Origin: Amia ocellicauda
Taxonomy: Eukaryota; Chordata; Actinopteri; Amiiformes; Amiidae
DNA: 64,000 nt
Assembly: GCF_036373705.1 (NCBI RefSeq)
Contig: NC_089853.1
Location: 1,195,001 to 1,259,000 of the forward strand
Direction: 5' to 3'
Positions 37,301-49,078 of this stretch are shown here, one piece after another. The position numbers and the translations under genes were made by a program. The notes under the pieces are model-generated. The model was given only the letters and a program-made list of their open reading frames with translations, had not been told where the DNA came from and did not search any database. Position 1 is the first letter of the stretch, and each line of letters opens with the position of its first letter.

Positions 37301-38883
37301 CTGAAGGGAAGACAGTCAGATGAGAACAGTATATAGACAAACAGAACATGCTGAACATAACAGTACAACTACTGTATAGCTAAATAAGAACCCTTACAGA
37401 ACAAATGGGTTTTCAATCAAATTGCAAATTAAACTGCTTCCTAGCAAGATTCACCATATATTTAACAAGATTCTTAAACAGGTTTTATAAATCTGTACAC
37501 CTAAGTAAGGAATCAGGATTCCATTTACAATCTACCAACCTTAGGAGTTTAAGGGATTCAGAGTGTTCTTGAATGGATGTGTCCCTTGACATACCTGTTG
37601 CCGACAGTCTTGGGATAGTGCTGAGGTGCACCCCTACCTCCTCCTCCGCCCGAAGAAGCACTGGGGAATGAGAAAAAAAAACAAAAAACAACTTTAAACA
37701 AGAGCAATACATTTTGAAAAGCTGTACATTTTAGGTTTAAGTCCAAGAAGAAAATACCATGACTGATGGATGCATGAAACAAGCAAATTCAGGGAAGGTG
37801 GGGGGGGGGGGGGGTCACGTTAGGAAAGTTAAATAATCCACATTGTGGAAATCTAAATTTATAAACCATTACCTCCCTTAGCATCTACAAATAACTCAAC
37901 ACCAACTGGTATCTTAGACTACATTCAATTGCCCTTGGAGTGGGATTGCCATCCTATCAAATTACACCTCAGATGAATCTGATGGAGGGAAACTGCAATT
38001 GGAAGACACCTGAAGGTCTTTGTTCAGAATTTAACATTAAAAATCAAATCCATGGCCAGGATTATCTGAAAGTTAGACTTACCTGCCTTTGTAGTCAATT
38101 AAGGCATCTAGCTACATTTCTAAATTAGTGTCCATTATAAATGGACAAATAACTTTATACCAGAGTTTGAAATTAGCATCTGATCAAGGGACTATTGCAG
38201 AAATGGTCATTCAATATACCCAATGACATGACCTCAGCGGTCTTCAACGAGCCAATTGTGGTGACCTCACAGGATCCAGTCATGCAGGCACACCAACAAC
38301 CCATTATTTTTGTACAATGGTTTAACTTAAACAGTGGGTTTAATTCACATGAGGAAGTACTGATTTTAACCACACCTTCAAGTCACAAAACATTAAGGGG
38401 TTACAACTCCCTTTTCAAGAGGACTACAGCCTCTATTCTTTGTCTTTCTGCAATACCACTCTCTGCCCCATTTCATGTCATGAAGTTACACAGTCACGCT
38501 TACATGAGAACATGGCTTCAGCTGCATAGCGTGCTGGAGGAAGCCAGACAGCTGCACTGAGCTTTTTCCCCAGTAAGAAATGATTAAAGAATTCAGTCCT
38601 GCCACTTTAATCTGGATTGCCATGAAGCTTTTTGACCACAAGGCCTTGGTAGGCAGTGGATAGATATAGCATTAAGGCACAAACAAAGCTGACATGATTG
38701 GCACCATACTCACATCCTGGTTAAGCTCTAACAGCTGCCTTGAACACTTCACTTACATGGTTACCAGTTGCTTGTACCCAAGCAGATTCGACAACGCTAA
38801 ATAAAGGTTGACTAGTATACATTTAAAGGGACTCGCACAAACCTGAAACGAGAAGCACCCCCTTCTGCAATCACACTCTCCAC
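31325..38883 (-). CDS. eif4g2: Eukaryotic translation initiation factor 4 gamma 2 (DAP5/p97), complete, GTG start
   Basis: Exons in transcript order: 38883-38843, 37660-37595, 37300-37178, 36750-36648, 36428-36297, 36126-36060, 35966-35815, 35713-35603, 35485-35402, 35307-35209, 34877-34736, 34627-34467, 34315-34202, 33904-33776, 33663-33559, 33463-33248, 33006-32748, 32472-32268, 32162-31954, 31721-31600, 31390-31325. The sum is 2706 nt, or 901 residues (human about 907). MIF4G domain: about 70-310 (HDAIFRKVRG, NKLTPEKFDKLCLELLN). MA3: about 540-660 (EMKAPKHFLPEMLSK). W2/eIF5C: about 700-890 (YKWIKDNISPKLH, EDITQEFPGKGKALFQ), then the acidic end EEEESDEEAD. It lacks the eIF4E- and PABP-binding N-terminus of eIF4G1, as DAP5 does. 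The cytoplasmic protein binds eIF4A and eIF3 and drives cap-independent and uORF-linked translation. The start is GTG (GCCGCCAAAGTGG), with no ATG in the exon upstream in frame; mammalian EIF4G2 is known to start at GUG. The intron after exon 19 has a GC donor. Confidence 0.97.
36429..36447 (-). promoter_or_regulatory. Pure-C polypyrimidine tract at an EIF4G2 3' splice site
   Basis: Directly upstream of EIF4G2 exon 5 the minus strand reads a long C run and then CTCAG. The plus strand is a run of about 16 G with a short continuation GGTGGG. The tract replaces the usual U-rich polypyrimidine tract. Confidence 0.8.
37799..37814. repeat. Poly-G run in EIF4G2 intron 1
   Basis: About 16 consecutive G on the plus strand (C in the EIF4G2 transcript). 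No splice site adjoins it. Confidence 0.8.
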
Positions 38884-38950
38884 TTTGGCGGCTTGACAAC
38901 GAAGAATCTTCAAAAGAATAATATTCAAAGGGTGGGGTGGGGAAAACGAG
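38884..38950 (-). other. EIF4G2 5' UTR part of the first coding exon
   Basis: The exon begins after a CTCTCCGCAG acceptor (AG at 38952-38951). The 67 bases before the GTG contain no ATG in frame and no stop in frame, so the reading frame is open upstream of the start to the splice site. This is as expected for a gene using a non-AUG start. Confidence 0.75.
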
Positions 38951-40287
38951 CTGCGGAGAGAGGGAGACACAGGTTACAACTTCATCACAAGCTTATTACG
39001 CACAAAACTACGAAATAAAGAGTAAGTTGAATTCCCCGTGTACTGTCAAGTTACCACTTCCTTCCCACCGATACCACGACTGAGTTACACTGGGTCCGAT
39101 ACAGAACACGGGCGAACAGTTTAGTGTGGATTGATCCCACAATGCACTGCGGAAGATTCAGTGCTTTGCGTTTTCTAAAAAAAAAAAAAAAAAAAAAAAA
39201 CCAAAAAAAACCACCCACCATATATAGTCATTTAACAATTTCATACATGAACTGCTCATTATTTCTGTAATAATGAGGGGGGCAGACAAGAAACAAAACG
39301 ATGGGTGGCGCATGTAGTTCAGCCCTCCAGTGTTGCTCAGGGATGGGATTTAAGATGGAATCCTATTTCAGCGTCGTTTTTAAATTAACTATCGTGTCGA
39401 CTATGACAGACAAGGGTCTGGTTTTCCACAGCAAGGGGAAAAGACGAGCTCAATCCCTGCAGTTCATTTCCACGGATCCCCCAGCTACTCCCCGAGACAA
39501 AGGCCGGCCCGGCCGCTGCGCGCACTGCCGAGCTCGACCGCACACTTTCCTTTGTGCTCGTCGCCAGGCCCCGCCGCACATCCCGGCATAAGGAAATCAG
39601 CCAATCCGCAAAGCGGTGCGGGTAAATCTGTACATTTGTCTATCGTACATACAGTCCGATGGGTCTACAGCAGGTTTGAAATCACCTCGCATTTCGAAAC
39701 AATTGTTTTTTTTTTTGGGGGGGGGGGGTGATGGGGGAGGGAAAAAATAAAGTTAAAAAAAACTCTCAATATAATAATATCCATTCAAGTACAGATTTTT
39801 CTGTTTTACAAATACACCCAGGAGTTGCAGTTTTGCATAGATCTGCACGTTTTCCTCGATGGCAATAAGGATCATGGGGGGTGCAGATTTTCTTGGATAA
39901 AAACGTCTAATATGGCATCAGCCAATGTGTCAGTCGATGGAGATTAACAGTTTATGTACATGATTTTCACTCGTAGAAACATTTTTTAAGCGAACTTTTT
40001 TTTTTTTTAGACAATAGTTTTACGACATGGATGGGATTTTTTTGTAAGCCAACAATATCGAGGAGTGGAGAAGCTGTTCTACTACTTATTGGCCGTAAAA
40101 CGGCGAATAAATACGCTTCGGAGGTACTTTATTTGCTAAATGCCGGTAGAACCGCTCAGGATTAAAAAAACACCCATGTTGTTCCCCCACACGACGCCAT
40201 TTTCTACGATTGCGAAAAGCAAAGAAAGGAGGCAGCAGCCATTTTAGGATCCAGAGCACATACTATAATAAAATGTAATACACGTAC
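38951..40287 (-). other. EIF4G2 5' UTR intron
   Basis: The intron runs between a donor GTACGTG (40287 downwards) and the acceptor at 38952-38951. It holds an A run (about 39178-39200), a T10-G13 junction (about 39706-39729) and two AAAATGGC motifs on the minus strand (about 40197-40204 and 40235-40243) that resemble YY1 sites just downstream of the presumed promoter. No coding exon was seen. Confidence 0.55.
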
Positions 40288-40706
40288 CTTTACCGCGACA
40301 ACTTCAGTTTTCCACGATGGTGTTTTCCAAACAAGAAGAAAAAAAAGAATAGGAATAAAAATGGAGGTTTAGGACGTTTTCTAACCCTAACTCAGAAAAC
40401 AACGCCAATGCGCCCTGCCGCTTTACCGAAGACGAGAATCTACTTGCTGGTGGTCAACGTCATTCGTGAACTCAAATTTTATTAGCGGGGGCAGTCTAAC
40501 TTATTTGCTGTGTACGTAGGGCGTTGCTCGGTGTTTGCTATCGAATCGGGAGAGCGGAACTGTATTAAGGCATTTCCTGAAGACACAATTGGCCAATGAG
40601 AGAGACGAAGAGCAGAATAATGCTAACCGCTAACTTCAGGATTGGTAGACGCGTAGCACAGCCGCAGTGCAGGAGTTGATATTCTGGAAATGCCTTACGG
40701 GGAAAC
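40288..40706. promoter_or_regulatory. EIF4G2 5' UTR exon and likely bidirectional promoter
   Basis: The minus-strand donor AAAG|GTACGTG at 40288/40287 marks the end of a non-coding first exon whose start lies somewhere in 40400-40560. The same interval lies immediately before a plus-strand ATG followed by a consensus donor (40707-40729), a head-to-head layout. There is no TATA box, and the base composition is moderately GC-rich. A short upstream ORF (MTLTTSK) is present on the EIF4G2 strand near 40468 if transcription starts above it. Confidence 0.5.
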
Positions 40707-40729
40707 ATGGCCGTAACCAAGCTTATGCG
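40707..40729 (+). CDS. Candidate first coding exon of an unidentified divergent gene
   Basis: AAACATGG gives a good start context. The reading MAVTKLM plus two bases of an Arg codon ends at a perfect GTAAGT donor (40730). Its position about 150-300 bases from the presumed EIF4G2 start site on the opposite strand is typical of a divergent gene pair. I could not find a matching second exon in the remaining 23 kb, so this may be the start of a gene with a long first intron, or chance. Confidence 0.3.
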
Positions 40730-41889
40730 GTAAGTGGATTACGTAAAGCAGCGCTGATTTGAAACGAGGCCAGCCTACGAGATTGTCGTATGAGTAATTA
40801 TCTTTTTAAGGTGTGACAGCCTGGAGCACCAAAACTCAAATTGTGATTTAAATTGTTTTTTCTCTCTCTCTCTGCCAAATATTTAATTTCCCAACATACC
40901 CACGTTTGTTAATGACGCAACTTCCGAGAACACGGTATGGAAAATTTGGCAGAGACGCATAATGAGCTGTATTTGTTGCTTTTGTTGGGCGTCATTGTAT
41001 TCATATATATAAAATGTATTACCGGCTTAATTCCATAACATTAATTTCACTACTCGTTACATTGATCCGTCTGTCATCTGAAATGCACATACAAATACGA
41101 TGTAATAAAGCGCATTATGATTTAGTATACTAAATTTGGCAGCAGGGAATCTCAAAACAACAGACACAGGGTTGATGGGGATGGAGATTGAACGATAGCC
41201 CATCAGTATTTCAGAGAAATTAGGGACAAAGCTTTAGACATCTGTTTCTCCCAGTTCACTGCCAGTCCTTAAACTTAGTGTCCCACTCCCATCTAGCCAA
41301 TAAACACTTACAGAGTGTAGCTACACATCCTCCAATACAGCCACTCCTGACTAATTGACTTCATTGATTTTGAGAGACTTCCTGTGACAGTACTGGTCCG
41401 TGTTCTGTGTCTCTGCATTTGGTGCTTTAGTTTGGGGCTGATTTCCAAACATTCACTTTTCTCATGGTGTTCTAATAAGGTTGGTTGTTTGAAAGCAGAA
41501 AGGATCACAACAATGTCACTCACTGTACAATTGCTATGGGACATAGGGTTGTAGTAGTAAACTGGTATGTAATTCAATAGGGTTATCTTAAAGCACATGG
41601 TTGTGTAACGTTATACTGTAGCAAAGACACTGGCTTCCCAGGAACACAGAGGTATGTTACACAGAGAATAGCAGCTACAGTTGAGGCATGTCTTGAAAGC
41701 GGATCAATTTCAGAGGTTAATGAAGGCACACTATATAAGAAGACTCGTATGTATAAAAACAACAAAACAATACGTGTGTGTATATGGTGTAGGCTACATC
41801 TGTTTATGATGCAGACATTTCAAATTCTATTGTAAAAACGATTTTCTGATGATAGATTTATGTAATGAAAGCAATGAACAGTGTTTATA
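40730..41889. other. Non-coding stretch, no feature recognised
   Basis: AT-rich sequence with no exon-like frame or known repeat that I can support. A 96-codon minus-strand ORF at 41308-41598 has no recognisable domain. Confidence 0.5.
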
Positions 41890-41891
41890 TA

Positions 41892-42647
41892 CACCGATCA
41901 GCCATAACATTATGACCACCTGCCTAATATTGTGTAGGTCCCCCTTTTGCCACCAAAACAGCCCTGACCCGTCGAGGCATGGACTCCACTAGACCTCTGA
42001 AGGTGTGCTGTGGTATCTGGCACTAAGACATTAGCAGCAGTTCCTTTAAGTCCTGTAAGTTGCGAGGTGGGGCCTCCATGGATCGGACTTGTTTGTCCAG
42101 CACATCCCACAGATGCTCGATTGGATTGAGATCTGGGGAATTTGGAGGCCAAGTCAACACCTTGAACTCACGATTCATCAGACCAGGCCACCTTCTTCCA
42201 TTGCTCCGTGGTCCAGTTCTGATGCTCACATGCCTTCGGAGGTGGACAGGGGTCAGCATGGGCACCCTGACTGGTCTGGGGCTACGCAGCCCCATACGCA
42301 AAAAACTGCGACGCACTGTGTGTTCCGACACCTTTCCATCAGAACCAGCATTCACTTTTTCAGCAATTTGATAGGTACTGACCACTGCAGACCGGGAACA
42401 CCCCACAAGAGCTGCAGTTTTGGAGATGCTCTGACCCAGCCGTCTAGCCATCACGATTTGGCCCTTGTCAAAGTCGCTCAGATCCTTACACTTGCCCATT
42501 TTTCCTGCTTCTAACACATCAAATTTGAGGACAAAATGTTCACTTGCTGCCTAATATATCCCAGCCACTGATAGGCGCCATGATAACGAGATTATCAGTG
42601 TTATTCACTTCACCTGTCAGTGCTCATAATGTTATGGCTGATTGGTG
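41892..42647 (-). mobile_element. Tc1-like element, internally deleted
   Basis: TA flanks (41890-41891, 42648-42649) enclose inverted ends CACCGATCAGCCATAACATT on the left and CACCAATCAGCCATAACATT read from the right. At 756 bp it is well below the roughly 1.2-1.3 kb expected for a full Tc1 element. The minus-strand ORF joins the start of the catalytic domain straight to its end, so a middle piece is missing. Confidence 0.9.
42023..42517 (-). pseudogene. Tc1-like transposase with the catalytic core deleted
   Basis: The N-terminal helix-turn-helix region is intact ([33 protein letters not shown]). The next part is out of frame with the usual order, then [20 protein letters not shown] runs directly into [14 protein letters not shown]. 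In the frame-restored DNA the first Asp block (WSDES) abuts REFKVL at about 42170, so the region with the second catalytic Asp (the QQDNAP block) is gone. It cannot catalyse transposition. Confidence 0.85.
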
Positions 42648-42649
42648 TA

Positions 42650-44899
42650 GTTCAATTATCATTTGAAATAGTAATGCTGCAGTGACTTGAATATGAGGGT
42701 GGGCTTAAGCCCCCGCACCCCTGCCCCTATGACCTAATTCTGTCTCTTTCAAGACATTTTATGATTTATTTCATAGTAGACACATTTTCCCAGGGCGACT
42801 TTCAGTTGTCGCAATACATAAGCTACATATTTTAAAAAGCAAAACAAAAAACATAGTACAATAAGAGCAAGAATATACAATATCCATCAAATAAGAGTTA
42901 AGTCTAACTTGGAGGTAGTACTAAATACAGTGTGTGCTTCAATTTATGGGCAGTTTATGGGTACATCAAGTAAAAGAAGAAAATATATCAATACTTGAAT
43001 CAGGGACACATGCCGTGGCAATCATGCTCAATGACAAATGGTGCAGGTGCAGTTAACAATGAAGACAATGCAAGGATGAATACAGATATAATAAGGATCA
43101 ATAGGGATTGATAGTGGGCAACAGATAAGTGTGAATTAGAAGTGCATTCAAGTTAGGTTGTCAGAGTGTCTAGAATGGGAACGTTAAGTTACTACAGCTG
43201 CCAGAAGGTGTTCAGGGAATGGGCAGTCGAGTGGTATGTTGCTCAACCACTGAGGGCCAAGGCTCTGGACTATAGAAGAACAGGTTTTGCCAGAGCAGGA
43301 AGAGCAAATATTTAGGTAATCTGGGTGTACATTTTATTTCCCTTATAAAAATGTGAAATGGTTGTTTTACACCCAGCCACCTCCACTGGAGGATTTTTAT
43401 TTACAGCCAGCAACATTTTGTTTCCCTTTCAGTTATGTGAGTCCCATCTTTATTAATCTTAACTGCCATGCAGCTATTGTAATGGCCTACATACACTTTA
43501 ACTTTTGTTTAGGTATTTTTATACTAGAAAGATGTTTTTTTTTTAATATTACACTATAAATAACAATACCACAAGAGCTCCCAGTGGTGTTGTAATATAT
43601 CTACTGTTGGTGCTGTTATGGAAAATCATGTAATTGCATATTGAGGTAAATGATAGTGCTCGAAGCATCAAGTGGCAGAGAATAACAGTTTTTAAGATTT
43701 TTAGATTGAAGAATTCTGCCTTATCTCACTGTAAGTAATACTATTCTAGTAGTGTTAGTACATTTATGGATTTGCTTTAAACGGTAGTACTTTAATCATA
43801 ATTAAAAAACGAACTGTATAAGACTTACTCCATACCAGTCATCAAGCCTTTAAAATGTCTTTGTAGTGCTTGGTTATTGTTGTACTCCAAATATATTGAT
43901 TACAGAAATTATGCTATAATTGTGTTTTTGAGGTTTGCACTTCATCTCAATACTTGCAGTTTTAAGAACATTGATGCGGGGGTAAGATCTGTAGTTAAGA
44001 TTCAGTCATCTGTAGTTAACTGCATAATTGCCCTTAATTACACCTCATACTGCAGTTTGAAGTGATGGGTTCTAGAAACCTCTCTGTTTTATTCCCTAGC
44101 ATTGAACCCCATGTATGTTGAATGTATACTATTGTGCTCCTGGGATTAGCATAGATTTGTAGTAGAAAGTATGTATTCTGTTTGTACATGCACATCACTT
44201 AGGGTACAACTTCATCTTGCATTCTTGCAAAAAAAGGAGCTGCAGCCACCCCTCCTCCACTACCCCCACACACCCCTGTACATACTGGTGTTAATGCATC
44301 AATATTTTAAACACCTAATGATATTCTATACAAAATGTGAAATCTGTTCTGGCTCGCTGGGAACAAATTGTTTCCTATTGGTATACCAGTGCTTGAGAAA
44401 TTGTTCGACAACCCATGCTTTTTAACAGATTAGGAAGGACATCTACTTTCCTGCCTTCACTCAAATATGTTGCACAGATTGTGCTGATTTCTGAATGAAC
44501 ATGTAAAGGAATATTACTAAGTACTGAATGTAATGTTACTTCACACTTCATGTTTCAAAGTCTTGTATTGCTTTTAATGTTGCATACTCATTGATAATTA
44601 CTTTAAAGGGAAAATAAATGATTACAGATCTCCAGAGGAATTAAGCTGTTCCTGTGGTTTTTACAACAGTGTTTGTTAAACGACATCAGTGCTAATTTTG
44701 AATTTAATTGTTAGAACAGCTTTTTAACTATTGATCCATAGGAGTGTCAAGGACCAATATCAGTACTGTTTGTTAAAAGTTGGTGCAGGAAGTTTGAATT
44801 ATATATGATGTCTGATTTTGGCATAATGTGTCTTTAAACCACTGTTCTATAATTTCACTCACCACAAGTCAGTAACTCACTTTCCTGTAAAATGACACA
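42650..44899. other. Non-coding AT-rich stretch, possibly repeat-derived
   Basis: The part at about 42760-43330 (GGGCGACTTTCAGTTGTCGC, then CACTGAGGGCCAAGGCTCTG) has the feel of decayed L2 or SINE material but I cannot assign it. The rest shows no exon or repeat that I recognise. Confidence 0.4.
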
Positions 44900-44901
44900 T
44901 A

Positions 44902-46480
44902 CAGTGAGGGAAAAAAGTATTTGATCCCCTGCTGATTTTGTACATTTGCCCACTGACAAAGAAATGATCAGTCTATAATTTTAATGGTAGGTGTATTTTA
45001 ACAGTGAGAGACAGAATAACAACAAAAAAAATCCAGAAAAACACATTTCAAAAAAAGTTATAAATTGATTTGCATGTTAATGAGGGAAATAAGTATTTGA
45101 CCCCTTCGACTTAGTACTTGGTGGCAAAACCCTTGTTGGCAATCACAGAGGTCAGGCGTTTTTTGTAGTTGGCCACCAGGTTTGCACGCATCTCAGAAGG
45201 GATTTTGTCCCACTCCTCTCTGCAGATCCTCTCTTAAGGTTTCGAGGCTGACGTTTGGCAACTCGAACCTTCAACTTCCACCACAGATTTGCTATGGGAT
45301 TAAGGTCTGGAGACTGGCTAGGCCACTCCAGGACTTTAATGTGCTTCTTCTTGAGCCACTCCTTTGTTGCCTTGGCTGTGTGTTTTGGGTCATTGTCATG
45401 CTGGAATACCCATCCACGACCCATTTTCAATGCCCTGGCTGAGGGAAGGAGGTTCTCACTTAAGATTTGACGGTACATGGCCCCGTCCATTGTCCCTTTG
45501 ATGCGGTGCAGTTGTCCTGTCCCCTTAGCAGAAAAACACCCCCAAAGCATAATGTTTCCACCTCCATGTTTGACGGTGGGGATGGTGTTCTTGGGGTCAT
45601 TCCTCCTCCTCCAAACACGGCGAGTTGAGTTGATGCCAAAGAGCTCGATTTTGGTCTCATCAGACCACAACACTTTCACCCAGTTCTCCTCTGAATCATT
45701 CAGATGTTCATTGGCAAACTTCAGACAGGCCTGTACGTGTGCTTTCTTGAGCTGGGGGACCTTGCGGGCGCTGCAGGATTTCAGTCCTTCACGGCGTAGT
45801 GTTACCAATTGTTTTCTTGGTGACTATGGTCCCAGCTGCCTTGAGATCATTAACAAGATCCTCCCATGTAGTTTGGGCTGATTCCTCACCGTTCTCATGA
45901 TCATTGAAACTCCACAAGGTGAGATCTTGCATGGAGCCCCAGACCGAGGGAGACTGACAGTTATTTTGTGTTTCTTCCATTTGCGAATAATTGCACCAAC
46001 TGTTATCACCTTCTCACCAAGCTGCTTGGCGATGGTCTTGTAGCCCATTCCAGCCTTGTGTAGGTCTACAATCTTGTCCCTGACATCCTTGGACAGCTCT
46101 TTGGTCTTGGCCATGGTGGAGAGTTTGGAATCTGATTGATTGATTGCTTCTGTGGACAGGTGTCTTTTATACAGGTAACAATCTGAGACTAGGCGCACTC
46201 CCTTTAAGAGAGTGCTCCTAATCTCAGCTCGTTACCTGTATAAAAGACACCTGGGAGCCAGAAATCTTGCTGATTGATAGGGGATCAAATACTTATTTCC
46301 CTCATTAACATGCAAATCAATTTATAACTTCTTTGAAATGCGTTTTTCTGGATTTTGTTGTTGTTATTCTGTCTCTCACTGTTAAAATACAGCTACCATT
46401 AAAATTATAGACTGATCATTTCTTTGTCAGTGGGCAAACGTACAAAATCAGCAGGGGATCGAATACTTTTTCCCTCACTG
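44902..46480 (-). mobile_element. Tc1-like element, long-TIR family, copy 1
   Basis: TA flanks at 44900-44901 and 46481-46482. The terminal inverted repeats are about 200 bp each (44902-45104 and 46280-46480), beginning CAGTGAGGGAAAAA and ending near TGAGGGAAATAAGTATTTGA. This is the IR/DR layout known from fish Tc1 elements. An inner palindrome (CAGGTGTCTTTTATACAGG and its complement) lies at 46161-46254 beside the right repeat. The transposase inside is decayed. Confidence 0.95.
45152..46114 (-). pseudogene. Tc1-like transposase, frameshifted, catalytic Glu replaced by Ala
   Basis: Start [20 protein letters not shown] at 46114. Helix-turn-helix pieces follow ([15 protein letters not shown]). 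The frame then shifts near 45860 and near 45795, and again by a 7-bp deletion at about 45230 that scrambles the C-terminus. The catalytic part 45152-45808 shows the first Asp ([13 protein letters not shown]), the second Asp ([13 protein letters not shown]) and, 34 residues later, Ala instead of Glu ([12 protein letters not shown]). Intact Tc1 transposases have NPIENLW here. Confidence 0.9.
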
Positions 46481-46482
46481 TA

Positions 46483-48999
46483 AACTTTGTGAAGACAATG
46501 TAAAGCTGCATAAAACATTTCAATTTCAGTGCACATAATATTTCAGTGTTTTTTTGCATTCATTGTACAGACTGTATTTTTGCTCATTAGAAGATTACTT
46601 ATTTATTTAGAATGGCAGTAATATATGAGGATACATTTTGTTGTCGTTTTGCTTTTTGATGGTACTTAAACCAGAATACATACTTACATAAACACGTACA
46701 TATGCATACATACATAGATACATACATATACATAAGACAGACAGATGGCTGTCCATCTGCCCTGAATCACACAGTCTGTACATCTTCATCTGTTAGGCCC
46801 TAAGATTACCACTTCACCCTGGTATGTGTCCTGAGAACAAATCAGAGCCGTCGTGACACCCATAAGGTGATAAAGCACAGAGCTATACAGTGTTTAGCTC
46901 AGAGGACAGCACTTCCCTGGAGTTCACAGAAACAAAGAGGCCATCTGCCTGTGCAGTTCTCAAATATTGACTTAAAACCTCTTCCTGGGGCAACAAATGG
47001 GAGGCAAATCAAAAGAGCTGTGAACAAAGGCCCAGGAAGGAGTGAAATAGTGAATAATCTGCCCCTGATGGCTGTCTTGTTATTTAATTTATTATTTTAA
47101 TTTCCCTGCATATCATTTTGGGAAACAATTATATTAAATGTAGCCTAAAATGTATGGATATGTTTTTTTCTCTGTGTCTGTCTGTCTGTGAACAGTAAAT
47201 CTATATACATTTCAGTTAATTCCCCCCCTTGCATACATCCCTTTGTACACATAACGATTTTCATTAATGAAAAATAATGAATAAATTAAAGGTGTGCATA
47301 TGTCTGCTGTGTCCCCAGTAGAGTGAACAGTGTTTAGTAAAGTTGATTTTAATTTTGTCTGTTTATTGATTGTACATTACTTCACAATGCACAAACACAG
47401 ATGTCCAGTTTCTAGGTCATGTAGAAAGCAGTGGTATTTGTATGTGAATTATCAGACTGTGTATAGTATGACCTTACTTTTCAACTTCTGTTTTCTATGG
47501 TGGTTAGGTTGCTTGGCTGAGACCTGGGAGATTTCAGTTACAATAATTCATATTATGGCCAGGAAACTGAGCAGAAATGCTCCTTTAAAAATAACAGTAT
47601 GGGTTTTTTTCATGTCTTCAGGTGCAGTTAGTACTTTGGTTCATTTGCCCTCGTTATTATGATATAACACTCACTGATTGATTTGCTGAAACTTGCATAG
47701 AATACAGCTCCTGAGGGTGGTATCAACATTGCTTCCTACAGCCTGCATTTGGTATCCCCCATTATCCAAGTACTGAACCAGGCTTAAACCCCCTGTGACT
47801 TTGTAGTATTTTCTTCCGCCAATTCAGAATATTGAAGGCAGTGTTAATATAATGAAAATGCTTTTAAAATATGTTAGCAAAGGTACTAATATTCCTATAA
47901 GTAATTCCTATCAGAATGACAGCCTGTCAATATACTGCCACACATAAAATCAAAGATGTATATATTTGTATCCATCCTTCTATCTGTTTGTATTCCTAGC
48001 GATCTAGCTAGCTATCTGTATTCCTATTTATATATTTGTTTCCCACATACATCTTTACTTGAGAAGTACAAAAGATATTTAATATGTGCCACTAAAGAAA
48101 TGTACTCAATGTAAAACGAGCCTTAATTTTAAAAGCTTTTTACTAAACCCATGGAAAGTCATCTGTGTTGGAGTCTCTTTTAAAGATCAGTTAGGGTAAC
48201 TAAACGGAATAAAAAATATTGTTTAGAGCTTTCATTCATCTGAATACACTGTATAATTTGATGATACCAAGGGTCCTGTTGAAAATACGTGCCAGTAAGA
48301 ACTTCTATTTTAATTAAAATTGTGAGAAAATGTAGGAGCAGCAAGTAACTGTTAGTAGATGCATCATTTATGAGCAATAATGCATCAAATAACTACATTT
48401 ATGTGCAAACCGTTAAAAAGGAAACACATGAGAGAGATTTTTAATTATTGTGTAATTAAAAGGTCTGAAGGTCTTACTGTGATCTGCTCCTAATCTCTTG
48501 ACATGTGGCATGTATTAATGTTTGAGGCGATGCTGTGGGACGCCCAAGCAGTCCAGATCTGAAGAGCTATATTCAGTGGATTTTGAAAATGTTACTGATG
48601 AAGGTAAAGAGACAAATGTTGTACAAAGGTGGTTACTGATGATAAAGAATGACACAGTTGACTGAGGGCCTGCAAAATGAGGGCTAATGATATCATTTTG
48701 AATGTTGTGTGGGTAAGAGCCTTTGAATGTGTATTATGCACTGATTCACATAAGTGTGGATACTTAACATTTATGATTCATTGAAGTTATCTGCCATCTC
48801 AGAATCAGAGAATACAGCCCATAATGTCATTGCTATTTAGACGCAGATGAAATGAAAACTCAAGCCACCTGTTAGTTGCCAAAGAAGGGTATAGTACAGC
48901 AGTTTGCATTCAGTACAAGGAAGTCAAACTAAAAACCTCTGTCAAGTTTTGAAAATGTAAATTGCAGTATTGAACTTGTTTCTTTGATTTGTGCATTCT
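46483..48999. other. Non-coding AT-rich stretch
   Basis: It includes a short ACAT/ATAC-rich tract (about 46670-46735). No exon, RNA gene or dated transposon was recognised. Several short open frames lack codon or domain support. Confidence 0.5.
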
Positions 49000-49002
49000 T
49001 CT

Positions 49003-49077
<75 letters not shown>

Positions 49078-49078
49078 G
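49003..49078. repeat. (TAG)n microsatellite
   Basis: About 25 TAG units. Poly-Leu frames over it are artefacts. Confidence 0.95.

Noticed and set aside
38195-38560. 121-codon plus-strand ORF in EIF4G2 intron 1
   Set aside because: No domain, no splice signals and intronic on the opposite strand. I also considered an intron-hosted snoRNA (human EIF4G2 hosts one) but found no convincing C and D boxes.
39301-39591. GC-rich plus-strand ORF of 96 codons
   Set aside because: It lies in the EIF4G2 5' UTR intron near the promoter; composition explains the open frame and no domain is seen.
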